Shown piece by piece: positions 46,516-59,357 of a DNA stretch of 64,000 bases. Within the stretch, counting starts at the first letter, position 1; each line of letters opens with the position of its first letter. Under the pieces are notes generated by a model. It was not told the origin of the DNA, ran no database searches, and saw nothing but the letters and a program-made list of their open reading frames with translations. The position numbers and the translations under genes were made by a program. The DNA lies in contig JAOTOL010001599.1 of NCBI GenBank assembly GCA_034440575.1, forward strand, positions 1,644,501 through 1,708,500, in the 5' to 3' direction. This stretch comes from Imbricaverruca yamaguchii (taxonomy: Eukaryota; Arthropoda; Thecostraca; Neoverrucidae).

Positions 46516-47068
46516 GCGAACGGCACACTGGTGTCAGAGACACGGCCAGCCGGTGGCAGCGGAGACACGGGCTGGGCATGACTGATCGTGACGCCACAGC
46601 GACGTGAACGGATACCAACAACGGAAGGCAACAGTGTGGATAACGTTCAGATTCAGCGCACGGAGAGGACGGCACAGCGAGTGACCAACTAGATATGATG
46701 GAAACGCAGCTTTCACTCATTGCCCAGGACAGCTTTCACTCATTGCAAGACATTTTGCTGTAATAATTTCACAATTACTCGAGGAACATCACTCCGCCCG
46801 AAACACTGTTCGAACTGGTCAACAAAGACGGTACTGATCGGTGTCTCCCCGGTCGAGCGCTACAGCTCCCGACAATGGACCAGTCTCACCGGCTCGATAC
46901 GTCACACAGTCAGCACGGTCCGTGATGACTCGACTGGAACTCCCCGACCCTTTCCGGCGCTCCACAGCCGGTACATTTGTCGACAACCGTGACTGGCAGT
47001 TTACCCGAGTTTTTAGTCCAAGGTAATGGCGCTGCCGAGCGCCGGCGTTCCACAACCGCCACCATACC
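46516..47068. other. presumed HMBS intron, unassigned
   Basis: Upstream of the first identified exon. No N-terminal exon recognised; open frames on both strands without known domains. Confidence 0.35.
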
Positions 47069-47292
47069 TACCACTGGGGCCACGTGGTGCACGCCACTAC
47101 ACATGGTACACGACACGACCGGGCCACTACACGTGGTACACGCCACAACCAGGCCAGTACACGTGGTACACGACACGACCAGACCACTACACATGGTACA
47201 CGCCACGACCAGGCAAGTACACATGGTGCACACGACACTGCCCGGCCACTACACGCGGTACACACCACAACCACGCCATTACACACAATACG
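47069..47292. repeat. 30-bp minisatellite, about 7 units
   Basis: Units near CCACTACACATGGTACACGA plus CACGACCAGG, with unit-to-unit variation of 2-5 bases. This is the last CpG-rich array before the CpG-poor block. Confidence 0.95.
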
Positions 47293-49047
47293 CGAAAAGA
47301 TCGGGGAATCAGATACGGTAAGCGTCATGACCGAACCGTCAGCCACAACATTCGCCAAGGCCGGACGTATGTCGTGATGAAAGTGGGCGTGAAAACGACA
47401 TGGAAGCCATAGCTCGAATACCCACGTGTAATATGAGGAAGAATATGTGTTACTGTCATCCCTTCTCCACCATCCCTATCAGACCCTCAAGCCAGAACCC
47501 ATTGTTTCCTCATATGCTTACAGATGTGTCATATGTGCCAAATGCGTACGCAATGTACTTACCTCACTTTTCCTTGTTCCAATGCACAGCTTCTGTACCA
47601 TTGTATCTAATTAAATTATCAGATGTTCAAAGACTTGCTGGCCTGTATCAGTGCCAGATATTTACTACTGGACATGAAAACATATTTGAAATGTTACCAG
47701 TATTCAACATCGGCAACAAGACGTATCAGGAGCAGGATGAGAGAACAGCTTGCTGTCAATGAGCAAGGCTAGTATGAACCATTTTACATTGGTTGTAAAG
47801 AAATGGCATATGGCATACTATTTATGACTGCTAAAAAGCATGTGGCATAGTCTATCCCTCTGTTATCAATCAAGGTAGATATAAAGGATGAAAATGGAGA
47901 ATATGAGCATACAAGAGACCTTACTGGATACTGCATGGGATTGAACATGGCAGCTGTCACAAATATTCTGTTGACATGTGCACAACGCCACTACTCTCAA
48001 AACAACACATCATAACCATATAACACAATCAACACATTCATAATCATCAGCAGCACCACACAACATGGTCAATGAACCTTCATAAACACTTCACCACATG
48101 TTCACCATGCAGTATCTAGGTATGCTCAGTAGACAATGCAGATCTGTCTGCCATGCATTACAGTCTGGGTAGGGATGCCATACTTTTAGACTGGAGACCA
48201 GCTCTGCAATTTGAGGAAAAAGACCAACTGTCTGGTTCAAGTCAGGATACCCACTCTCTTAACAGTCAAGTCAGAATGGGTTGGTTAACATAACAGAAGC
48301 TAAAATGTGTGCATTGTGCATGCCATGTGTACTTCTTATGCTACATGCTATTTTTTAGCTTATTTTGTAGGAATGAGTACCAAGTTACTGCCAGGGTGCA
48401 AAATATATTCCTTATTCTCTTGAAAGTTGTTATCCCTAAATGGTGATTTCAAAAGCCAGGCCAAGTTCCATGGGTCCATTCCATGGGCTGGACATAAACT
48501 TGGCTTTGCTGGGTTGGTGTGTCAGTGATAAAATAATGATCTACCATAAGGTGTGAGAAGACAAAGTGAGTACAGTGGGATGTCAAAATCGCCAAAACGT
48601 AATGTCACATACAATCTCACTAAGTCTTGCAAACCCAGCTTTGAGACAATTGCTCACAAATGACTGTTCCTGCTGTGAGTGTTTTTTAAAAGTGCCTAGT
48701 TTGGGGATACCAATATCAATGAAAATGACACAAATACCTGTGGTATAAACTTGTATTGCATAACAGCACATCATAGATCCCTTCACCTGGAATTGAGCTA
48801 CGGGATGTTCATTATCATGATCTCAGATGTTACTGTGAGGAGAAACATGGCATGTATGTATGTATATATATTTTAGGTACATAACATAGCATAAAAAGAA
48901 ATATAAAAAATGAAAGATGCATCACAACTTGGCCTAAATTAGACAAACCTCCCTTTGGATAAAAACACTTACAAAAATTAAATTACAAAAAGTTACATCA
49001 ATTTACAATCTTAACATTTTTGGAATATGCAACATACATCTTATTCT

Positions 49048-49327
49048 GGTCTCCCCTATACTGGAATCACAGGGTTCAAGTCACTTCACATGCTCACACT
49101 TAGCCCTGGCTGGGAGTGTCAGTTGGCACCTGGCCCAATAAGGGAAGAGACAAGGTTCTGGGTGGCTGTGTTGGTGCATTGACTGCACATTAAACTTTAT
49201 GTAAAAATTCTGCTATTGAACTGGAATTCATGGATTCGGGTGGTGGGGCCAAGGTTCACATAACAAGCTCTGCTTAGCAATAGGACCCTAGTTTATAGTC
49301 ACTCCAGCAAGAACCTAGATGAAATTT
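49048..49327 (+). mobile_element. tRNA-derived SINE, old copy with CpGs decayed
   Basis: It matches the SINE at 59512-59865 (opposite strand) along its length, including CAGGGTTC, GGGAGTGTCAGTTGGCA, GGTGGTGGGGCCA and AAGCTCTGCTTAGCAATAG. The tRNA-like 5' part before the B box is truncated. Nearly every CpG of the other copy is TG or CA here. Confidence 0.88.
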
Positions 49328-49570
49328 TTTGTTTAAAAAACCAAACCTATGCTACTTTTGAAGAAATGCAATTTCATTTATTTTTTTAAAATTGCAGTTT
49401 TCATGAATGTCCCAACTTCAAAAACCAAAAATAGACAAAACTAACCAAACATGTCTTGTAAGCACCTTAAAGAACAATAAAACCAGTTAGGTTAGGTTTT
49501 TTCAAGTTAAAAATATTAAAGAGCAAAATTGTCCATAAATATATCTTTTTTAAGGCTTTCTTCCATGAAA

Positions 49571-50287
49571 GGTTAACATGTGCCCCAGAGGGAGGCCAAA
49601 TCTGCTCATCCCTCCAGTTTTTCATAGATAACACCAGATTTTACTGGCCAACATACACAATTGTTTGTGTACCTGTTTAGAAATGACTGGCACCTTGTTA
49701 AAAGTAGGAGAATAAAATATTGAGTGAAATTTTTTTGAGTTAGGGTTCATTAAATTCAAAGATTTTCTTGGTACCAGACCATAAATATTGGCACTGATGA
49801 GCTTCCTGTATATTGGTAAAAGGAAGTATTCTTGGCAGCACTAGTGACTTGTTTGATGTATAGTGTTATACTACATTGTTTCAAAGTCATGTCAGGTCAC
49901 CAAGGGCAAATCAGGTTGAGTTCATAATAGGCTAACACACACCCTGGAGGGGGAAGGCGAAATCCACCCAACCCTCCAATTTTTTGTACATAACACCCTA
50001 TTATGCCAGCAGATATACACCATTTTTTGTGTACCTGCTTAGAAATGACAGGTGCATTGCTTAGAGCAAAAAAAAAATTGGCTGAAAAGTTTTGAAGTTA
50101 GGTGCTGCTAAAGTAAAAAAAAGTGCAGTGCCAGACCACACAAATTGGCACTGATGCACTTCCCATACATTTGCAAAAGGGAAGTGTTCTTGACAATACT
50201 AGCGACTTGTTTTATGCATATTGTTATGTTATATAATCTAAGTCATGTTAGGTTGTTGAGGTCAAGTCAGATCAAGTTCATGACAGG
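49571..50287. repeat. 357-bp direct repeat, two diverged copies
   Basis: Copy 1 starts at AGGTTAACATGTGCCCCAGAG (49571) and copy 2 at AGGCTAACACACACCCTGGAG (49928). Shared landmarks follow in order: AACCCTCCA-like text, TTTTTGTGTACCTG-TTAGAAATGAC, CCAGACCA, TTGGCACTGATG, and GTTCATRA-AGGC at the end. Identity is roughly 75-80% by eye. A short segment at 50845-50910 resembles the unit start in inverted orientation. It is not a coding repeat. Confidence 0.82.
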
Positions 50288-51840
50288 CCAATGGAACCAA
50301 ACTTGGTCAACTGGAATGTTGTCATAAATGTAAATGACTGTCAGGTGATTGATATGACTTTCATGTTACTCCCTACACATCTGGAAATCTACTGTTTGTC
50401 ATTGTGTGGCTAAGCATTTCCATACTTTATTGATGTATTTCACTCCTTTCTTTGCAAAGCTGATTGTGCAGAACCACCCAACAGAGCAGTCCTGTGGGCA
50501 GCCCAGTTCTGGTAACTGGAGCAGGTAGTGACCTGATAAAGTGCTGCTATATAGGTAACCTGACGTCAAATGGCAGACCTGGCATATTTTTGTATTGCAT
50601 CATTAGTAGTGTCCAAAGCACCATTAATGCCAATTTTGGAGCATTTAAACACAATCACAGCAGTCAATGACAAGCCACTCCACACAAAACCAGATATTTT
50701 TTTAATTTGACATCATTTGACCTTGAAGACATTGACCTAACATCATGAAATTTGCACACAATAGAGTTCACTATTTTGCCCATCCACCCCACAAAATTTA
50801 GTTGCCTTAATTAATAGGTTTTGTTGCCTTAATAGGAGCCAAGATCTTGGGGGATCCACCCCTCCAGTGCATGCAATTTTCAGAGGACCTCCAGGGTGCA
50901 TGTTAAACTAGGCCAGGTTATGTTAGGCTTTGTTATGTTACATTGCTTTCATTATCTTGGATATTGAGGCAGCCTACTTTGTATAGTACTATTGTGCTTT
51001 AAGGTGGTAACAAGGCAAGCTTTTGCACACATTTGCCTCCACAAAGCAAAAAAAAAATGGTTAGGTTTGGCTAGTTAGTTTAGGTTTGTGGAGTTATTGA
51101 GAGAAATCCCCCTCCTCCCCCAAAAAAAAATATTTGTTTCCTCAAAAGCAGCTGATGTTAGACCAGGTCATGCAAGGTTTTTTAATGTATTTTTTTTGTG
51201 GGGGGGGGGAGGAAATACACTTCTTTGCATTTTTCAAATTTTATTCTTTGGATTTATTTTCTCCAAAGGGATGCTAATGTAGGCTAGGTTAGGTTAGGTC
51301 ATGTTCCATATATATTTTGAAGCATTTCTTTTATGCTGTTACTAAACCCAAAGCCCCTTTTTTGGCATTATTTGCTCACAACCTCAAAAGTAGGCATTTG
51401 CACAGAAAATGGGTGGTCCTATCTAGCCACATTGGTAGACTTTCCATTGAAAGATAAATTGCAAGAATTTGTAGCACCTTAAAGCACAAATTTACCCTTG
51501 TTACCCAAAAACCTTTCCATGTGGTATTTTTCCTCCCAGCTGTATGCATTTTCAAAGGAAATGAGTGGCCACATCATCCCAAGCACATTCACAAACATTG
51601 CAATTGCAAAAAAAAAAGATAAATCATTCAATAAGTTACCTAAAACTGCAAATTTTGACCTCCAGAGGTAAGTCAAAGGGGCCCTGCAGGCATGCACTCC
51701 TCATGAAAGGTTGGCTCCTCTTTGGCCAGAAAAAGGAGCCCCTCTAGGAAGGCCCAAATGCACTTCTCTTTTTCAGCTGGATAGCTACCTGGCTAGGTAC
51801 CTACCTATTCATCTGGCTACTTTCTCTAAGACTTTCTCCT

Positions 51841-52842
51841 CCAGGGTAAAACCGATAATACTAATTGTAAAATTTTGCGAACCTCAAGCGGTATAAATAG
51901 CACATGTCCTTTCGCAGAAAGATATGCTTGTGCGCTTATCGATGAAAATTTGCATTTCTAACAGTTTCTCCAAGAATTCCCTTGGCCAAACTCACCCCTT
52001 CCACTGCGACACCGAAACTGACGCAAGTGTTTCTTTTCAAGTTTGACCAAGGCACTTTACAGGTCGTTTCTCATTTACCTTGACGTCACCACGGCTTCTG
52101 GAGAGGTGCACATTTGTGCAAAATTTGCTGCCATAACCCACGAACAAATAAACCAGCTTTAAGGGCGTTGGCAATAAACCTGCTCAGGACGATTTTGTTT
52201 TGGTCTTCTGTTGTGGCAGAGTGCCATCCGCTAGAAATACTTTAATACGTTAGTTAAGGAAATAGTTACGTTAATATGGATTATTTGGCCTCCGGTTATG
52301 GGTCTGTTCCCGTGGCTCCACCACAAGGAACTCAGTGGAGGTTAGTTGAGGCTAGTTGAGAATTTCCGACGGGAGCTTAGTGACCGGTGGAGCTTGGTGG
52401 AGCAATCAGCTGACAGTGGTGTAAATTCTGCGACAAAAATGAAGCGTTTGGCGCTGTATCATACATTGGCGAAATTGCTCAAATATTCGTCCAGATGATT
52501 GCTCAATGCATATACTATGCCTGGGCAAACGATATTCAGTTGTATAATTATATTAAGCACACAAACTGAATGCTCCTGGATTTAGCCTGGAATCACACCG
52601 AAAGCATACAGTTAGTATAACGCAGAACTAGGTTAATGCACGTGTAGATCAGGTCAGTTCCGACATCCTCCCCAGCTTTCTACTTGAAAACTCTAATACG
52701 AGCTGGGCACGTCTACGCCTAACGCGTGGACCACCAGTGACCACGTCACGTCACTTAACGCCGATCGCGCCGCTTATGATTGTTCAAACAGGTTGCCACC
52801 GCGGACCATCCCCGTACATCGATCGGTAGATTACTCCATCAC
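51841..52842. other. unassigned interval
   Basis: CpG returns from about 51850. No gene, repeat or element end recognised. Confidence 0.3.
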
Positions 52843-54700
52843 ATGGTCCGTCAAGTAAGCCGGTGGTCTCCGTTGTCGCCGAGGCCTCGTGGGCGTGGAC
52901 ACGGGTGGAGGCTCCCGGTGCGGGCGCAGTCGAGGTGACGGAACGTCGGTGGCTGTGGGCGGTGTGGCGGCCGCATCTCGGTGTGTCGGTGCCGTCCTGG
53001 ACGTCACGTCTGCGGATGACGAACACCGTCGCGCGACAGCAGGCGTCGCGGGTGTGACGGTCTGCTCGTGGTCGGGCGCAGGCGGACCGTCGGCACCGGG
53101 GTTGGGGCCCGTCCACTGGGCGGCCTGCGGCAGCTGTGAGAGAGGCTGATAGCGGTCGGCGCGGGCCAGACTTTGGATTTGTCTTAGGTACCGCCTGTTA
53201 CGCAGAGTCACTCGCCCCGAACCGTGTACCTTGATTAGATACTCCAAGCGCCGGTTCTATCCCAGCGCTTGGAGTAAGCCCCCGTCTGATTTTTGCAGCA
53301 GCACTGTGGCGCCTGGCATCAGCGGTGCTAGCGGATGCGCGTGGTGTCCGAGGCCGTCCGCCTGCTTGGCGAACCTTAGTCTGAGCGCCTCTTCTTGGCG
53401 CACCCACGTCTCGCGCCAGACGGGATGGACCGCGGTGCTGGTGAACACCTGCGTCTTCGGTGCGATGGGCAGAAGTTCACGCAGATTCCTGCCGAAGATG
53501 AGTTGCGCGGGCGTAGCGTTTTTCCGCGTCTCTCAGGAAGCGTGAGCCGGCCAGCGTCGCTCGCCATCCATTGCGACAGCAGCCGGGGTTAGCGAGGCAC
53601 ACTCGCAATGCTTCTGGTGGAGCCAGTACCCCACGCCAGTGGTGGACCAGTCCGGGCTGATGCAAGTCCGGCGGCTAGGATCGAATATCTCGACTCCCTC
53701 TTCGATCTCCCTGTTGATAGCCACCTTGGACTTCTGGAAGGCATCGTCCAAGTCTGGGCCCCACCGAAATCCGACCTTTGGACTCAGCAGGGGCCTGAAC
53801 GGTGTCATCAGTTCGGTGGTTCTGCCGTAGTGCGACACCTGGTTCACGAGGCCGAACCATGCCCGTACGTCGGTGACGTTGGTGGGTGTCGGGAATGTGG
53901 CGATGGCGTCCAGGTATTTGAGCAGGGGCTCTACTTCTGTTGCCGTGACCCGGAACCCCGCGAAGTCGGCATCGAGCGACGAGAATTGGAACTTGGCAGG
54001 GTTTAGTACCACCCCGTTCTTTCCCACCAGCTCGAGGTAGTCGATGACGCGCCACCAGTGCACCGACAGGTCTTTATCCCACATGGTGGTGTCATCGGCG
54101 CACTTCGACTTCCTGGGCACGTCCGCGATGTCGCGTCGTATCGCTCCGTGCAGGCGTTCTGAGATGCGGGGAATCCCATGGGGGCACGCCGGTGGCGGAA
54201 CCTGCCCTGCTCCGTCAGGAATGTGGTCTTATGTCGGTCTTCAGGCCTGATCTCGATGGAGTGGAACCCGTTCCAGGCATCCGTGACGGTCTTGAAGGTC
54301 CCCGGCGGGATGGCTCTGGCCTGTTTTGCGGGCGGGACGGTGTGATGTGTCTCGCGTACGCTGTGGCGGTTCAGTGGCTGCAGACCGACGGTGCGACGAG
54401 GGGTGCCGTCTGGCTTGGGTGTCAGCACCATGCTGTGTAGCCAGGTCACAGGCGTGTTGGGTGGCACGCGTTCGATGACGCCCAGAGCTATGTCCCTCTC
54501 GAGCTGCTGCGACACTTCCTCTTGCCAGTGCACTGGCACGTTTGGGGGTCTCCTCGTCACGACCGGGTGGACGCTGGGATCGACCCGGAACTCCATGGGG
54601 TGCCCAGTCATTGCGGGAAGTGGCTGGTGTGGGCACGTGCTGAATGTCGACGACGCATACCTCATCAGCAGCCAGGCTTTCATACAGTCAGAATTCTCCG
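52843..54700 (-). pseudogene. Ty3/gypsy-type pol remnant lacking the integrase core
   Basis: Minus-strand order: reverse transcriptase from about 54640 (RRPPNVPVHWQEEVSQQLER, VTWLHSMVLTPKPDGTPRR, FKTVTDAWNGFHSIEI, FRHRRAPMGFPAS), a frameshift near 54120, then CADDTTMWDKD (catalytic Asp pair) and TPTNVTDVRAWFGLVNQV leading to the RNase H-side region, ending near 53530. It is joined there to a post-integrase segment (LIFGRNLRELLPIAP, then GSGRVTLRNRRYLR) and a basic, Pro-rich pol tail ending RRPPAYLTDH near 52843. The integrase zinc and catalytic domains are missing, as are gag and the LTRs. Confidence 0.82.
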
Positions 54701-57311
54701 GCAAAGTGTTGACGGGCACACTCATGGGGCGACCGGACGGTGCGGTGCGGAGCGGGCATCCGCACGCCGCCAGCCCGGTGTGACAGAGTGCTTCCCGACC
54801 AAACGAGCTCGCAGTAGCTGCTACCGGAATGCCAGAAATCAGAAAATTTTTATATTGTTTAGTGATTTGTACCGGTGTAATTTCAGCAGTGTGAGGTGAC
54901 TTGTCAAGGGGTACCAGAAGAATAACCTTTGAACAGGATGGGTGGGTTAGTGTTGAAGTCCGGTGATTCAGAGATGATGGTGGCAGATTTGGCCCCCTCG
55001 ACAGGACAACTAGGTTGGTCATTAATTATTCTTTTAAAATAAATTAGCATGGGATCCCATTGACAAAAATAATGTCCGGAAACTTTTTTAAAATGTGAGT
55101 CGATGGAATCCTTCCAAATCAGTTTGCCACCCCGAGCGCAAATCCTAGGTACCTCACTGCCATGGCATGATATAATTTGGTCAGTTGATGACCATGATCC
55201 GCCGCAATGGACGGTGTACTCCGTGACCCTGGTCCACCACAGTAGACGGTGTACTCCGCGGCCCTGGTTCGCCATAGTGGACTTCAGGGTCGGAGAAAAC
55301 GGGCTTTTCCTATATTTTTCCATCCATAGCTGACGCTCTTCACAAAATTGTCCTCCGTATTTTCTATGTGCGCGTCTAATGGTGCTATTTGAAAATGAAT
55401 TGCCCGGTGGTATAGTACTCCAGATTCACCGGGAACTGCAAAATGATATTCTAATGCCACAGGTGTGAATGAAAATATCCTCTCGGTATTTCATCACTCA
55501 GAAATTGTCCTCTTCTCATCTAGGATTGCATAGTATAAATCCAACCGTGGTGGACGGTGCGTACTCCACAGCCCTCCACAGCTCTGGTCTGTCACAATAA
55601 ACGGTGTGGGATAAGTTACGCCTTTGCAGCATCTTTCTGAGCAGTTTTCTGTGCATTAGTTGTCTTCCCTCGCATCCTACCATTCACCTCACCATCAGGA
55701 GGTACCCATGTCACTCATGCATTAATATCTACCAAGTCGGCACAACCATTGAATCTGCTTGAGAAACCGCCTGCTCTTGGTGCACATTTCGATCGATGGA
55801 TATTGATGCCATCAGAAAAGCATATTCTCCCAGCAGCGAGACTATCCTTACTTCCACGAAGGTAATGATTACAGGTACTGACAGCGGCGTGGCCAGAAAT
55901 GCTTCTGCGTGCAGCACCCTGTAACCTTATTCTGGTGTCCCTTGCATCTATATGAAAACTCCTCTTACGTCAGCCATTTGTTCCTACTGTCCGACATTTT
56001 GCACTTCTTTATATTTGGCCCCGGAACAGGAACAAATAAGGTCAGGTCACGCGAAGTCGGGTTATCTCAGGTCTTTGGTTCTCCACCTAATATCATGTTG
56101 TACTACTTATGTGGCTCTGAAACCGAATTCAAATTTCACTTCACAAGGAACAGGAGCATTCGACATAAGACAACAGTGCCTGCGCGATATCACCGAAGCA
56201 GCTGACGCGCACACAATGTCTACACCGTTTTTATATAATGTTCTGCGTGACAAGTTTTCTCTTTACTACGATAAGAAGAAATCATTTGACGCGACCTCAG
56301 TTTAGTAATCTTGACCTTAAGTACAATTTCCGGAATGCAGAGTTGTTTGTTTGATCTCATGAAAGAACAGCATGCTCTGAGTTTGGTGTTGCCACGCTGC
56401 AACTACTACAAATGACAGCATTTTTTATATTTTGCAATAGTATCCTCCCTGATCCGTGCCAAGCCAAGTTGTAGAGGAAATAGAAATGAAATTGGCCAAT
56501 AAGATCTAGAAGGCAAATACGGTGGGATCCAAGTACCACCAAATATATAGGAAACTCAGCACTTCTGGGAGGGCAAGGATTCCAAGCACTAACAGGGTTG
56601 CAGCAAAAATGCTCCTGTTGAGACACACTGAGGCGCGGACCATACCAACTTAGCCGATTGGAAAACTGTTGATGTTTGCCATTATTTCCACATTCAGAAG
56701 TTTTGCACATATTTATTTGCGACTCCAGCAAAGAAACAATTCAGTCGACATATCCATTTCAAAACCATCGGATGGCCCTTCTGGGAATCTCCTGGGCTGA
56801 CCTTTTCGGACTTCTTAGCCGTGACTGGAGAAGCATGAACCTATTGCGTCCTATTCTTGGTCTTGGATGCGCCAGTGGGTACGGACGGAGTTTTCAGACT
56901 GTTGCAAATAAGCAAATAGTAGAAGATTGCGCTGATTGATGCCTGTGATCCATTGAGCATGTTAGTTTGTTTGGTGTCGTTTGTGGCAACTGACTAGATT
57001 GGACGATCACGATGACTGCATCAATGCACATGATTAATCAAAGGACATTGCCTTCGATGTCTCCGCTTTCGTGAAAGCTGTCTCTCTTCCCTACCCTAAA
57101 CTCGCCCAACCACAACTTTGGCTTCGCCCCTCCCTAATGTTAAGCACTAAGGAAATACTTTCACCGATTGTCATCATAGTTCAGGTCTCTTGTGCTCCGA
57201 TACTCTATCAAGGTTGGTGTATTTTAGCCTGAATCTGATCGCTGAAACATCAGCGATCATTTGTATTTAAGCCGGTGTGTGCTTGTTGGTGTGTGGGGTG
57301 AGGGGAGGAGG
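54701..57311. other. unassigned region
   Basis: No gene recognised. The phrase GACGGTGTACTCCG-GNCCTGG occurs twice (55209 and 55246) and a related GACGGTGCGTACTCCACAGCCC lies at 55554, a scattered short repeat. Confidence 0.35.
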
Positions 57312-57360
57312 AGACGGTGACGGTGACGCCGACGGTGACGGTGACGGTGGCGGTGACGAT
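57312..57360. repeat. (GACGGT)n hexanucleotide repeat
   Basis: About eight copies of GACGGT/GACGGC with two substitutions. Confidence 0.92.
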
Positions 57361-57630
57361 AGATTTGAGCCCACTGTATGAAACTGAAACCGCATGCTAT
57401 TACTAGAGTTGTTATGTTGACATGTACTGCGTACTGCTCTTTTAATTATGTGACTTCACAAGTTATTGGACGATTTTCCCCTTTGGTGAGTATACTGAAT
57501 AAACATAAACATACACATCGTCGAATAAGAACTCAGAATTTCTGGGATCTAAAACTATAGTGGGCGAAAAGGGCGTGAGCAGACCCAAGCCGACTGTGGT
57601 ATCAACGTCGTCTGAACGCTAAGAATCGTG

Positions 57631-58107
57631 TCAGCATCTCTCTGCTGATCTGATCAGCCCGAGGATGCAGCCCATCAGAACTATTTCCAACACACGGCCG
57701 CTCCCGCAGTAACCGCTGCTGACGCACCAGTCCGCCGGAAGACTGGTAGGAAGACCTGGAAGATCTGGTCTTCCGCAGGACGACCTGGCGTTCATATCGC
57801 CGATGACAACCGACTGGCCGGGCAGAGACTCAGCAAGGCCAATATTGTCCCAGTCGGTGGCCGGTGTTCCCTGAGATGCATGCATGTTCACTACTTCGAA
57901 GCTGAAGTCGAAGCGTGTATCGGCCACAGTCAGCCTCTGAGCCAGAACCATGCCGTTGCAAAACTGAGACACGTCGAGTGAGTCCACGGAAAGGTCAGGA
58001 TGCTGCTGCACGGGCGACGAGGCTGCCCCGTCCTTCATCGCAACGGTGAAGGTCGAAGACAGCGGGCTGAATGGGTTCCATGATTTAGCGAAGTTTATTG
58101 AGGGCAC
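57631..58107 (-). pseudogene. non-LTR retrotransposon endonuclease fragment
   Basis: The frame has the pattern of the endonuclease/exonuclease/phosphatase fold used by LINEs to nick target DNA: FEVVNMHASQGTPATDWDN, then SVVIGDMNARSS (the [IV]xGDxN motif with Asp and Asn of the active site). No reverse transcriptase follows downstream on this strand, so it is a fragment. It is not joined to either LINE described elsewhere in the window. Confidence 0.6.
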
Positions 58108-58308
58108 ATTACGTCGTATCTCTCAGCATTTTTCCAGCTCGAACAACCTGCCGCATGCATCCAGCGCGTTCCAATAACATAAAGTAACGTAAGCTACGAG
58201 CAGACGTCCATGCTTACTTTGCCAGATGCGCACGCCAGCTCTGCGTGATGAATAAAAAGACTCTTGATTTCTTGGACTTGAGGGCACTCTATTCACATTC
58301 TGGGACCT

Positions 58309-58312
<4 letters not shown>

Positions 58313-58358
<46 letters not shown>
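58313..58358. repeat. (AT)n microsatellite
   Basis: About 23 uninterrupted TA dinucleotides, 16 bp from the long GT tract. Confidence 0.97.
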
Positions 58359-58367
<9 letters not shown>

Positions 58368-58374
58368 ACATTTG

Positions 58375-59354
<980 letters not shown>

Positions 59355-59357
59355 AGA

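Larger units (their letters stand above)
47430..51840. other. CpG-depleted block
   Basis: Over about 4.4 kb CpG dinucleotides are rare (many 60-base lines have none) while TG and CA are frequent. The sequence to either side is CpG-rich. It contains a decayed SINE (49048-49327), a 357-bp direct repeat and no recognisable coding sequence. Many GTTAGGTT/AGGTTAGG phrases occur at 50880-51300. Confidence 0.85.
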
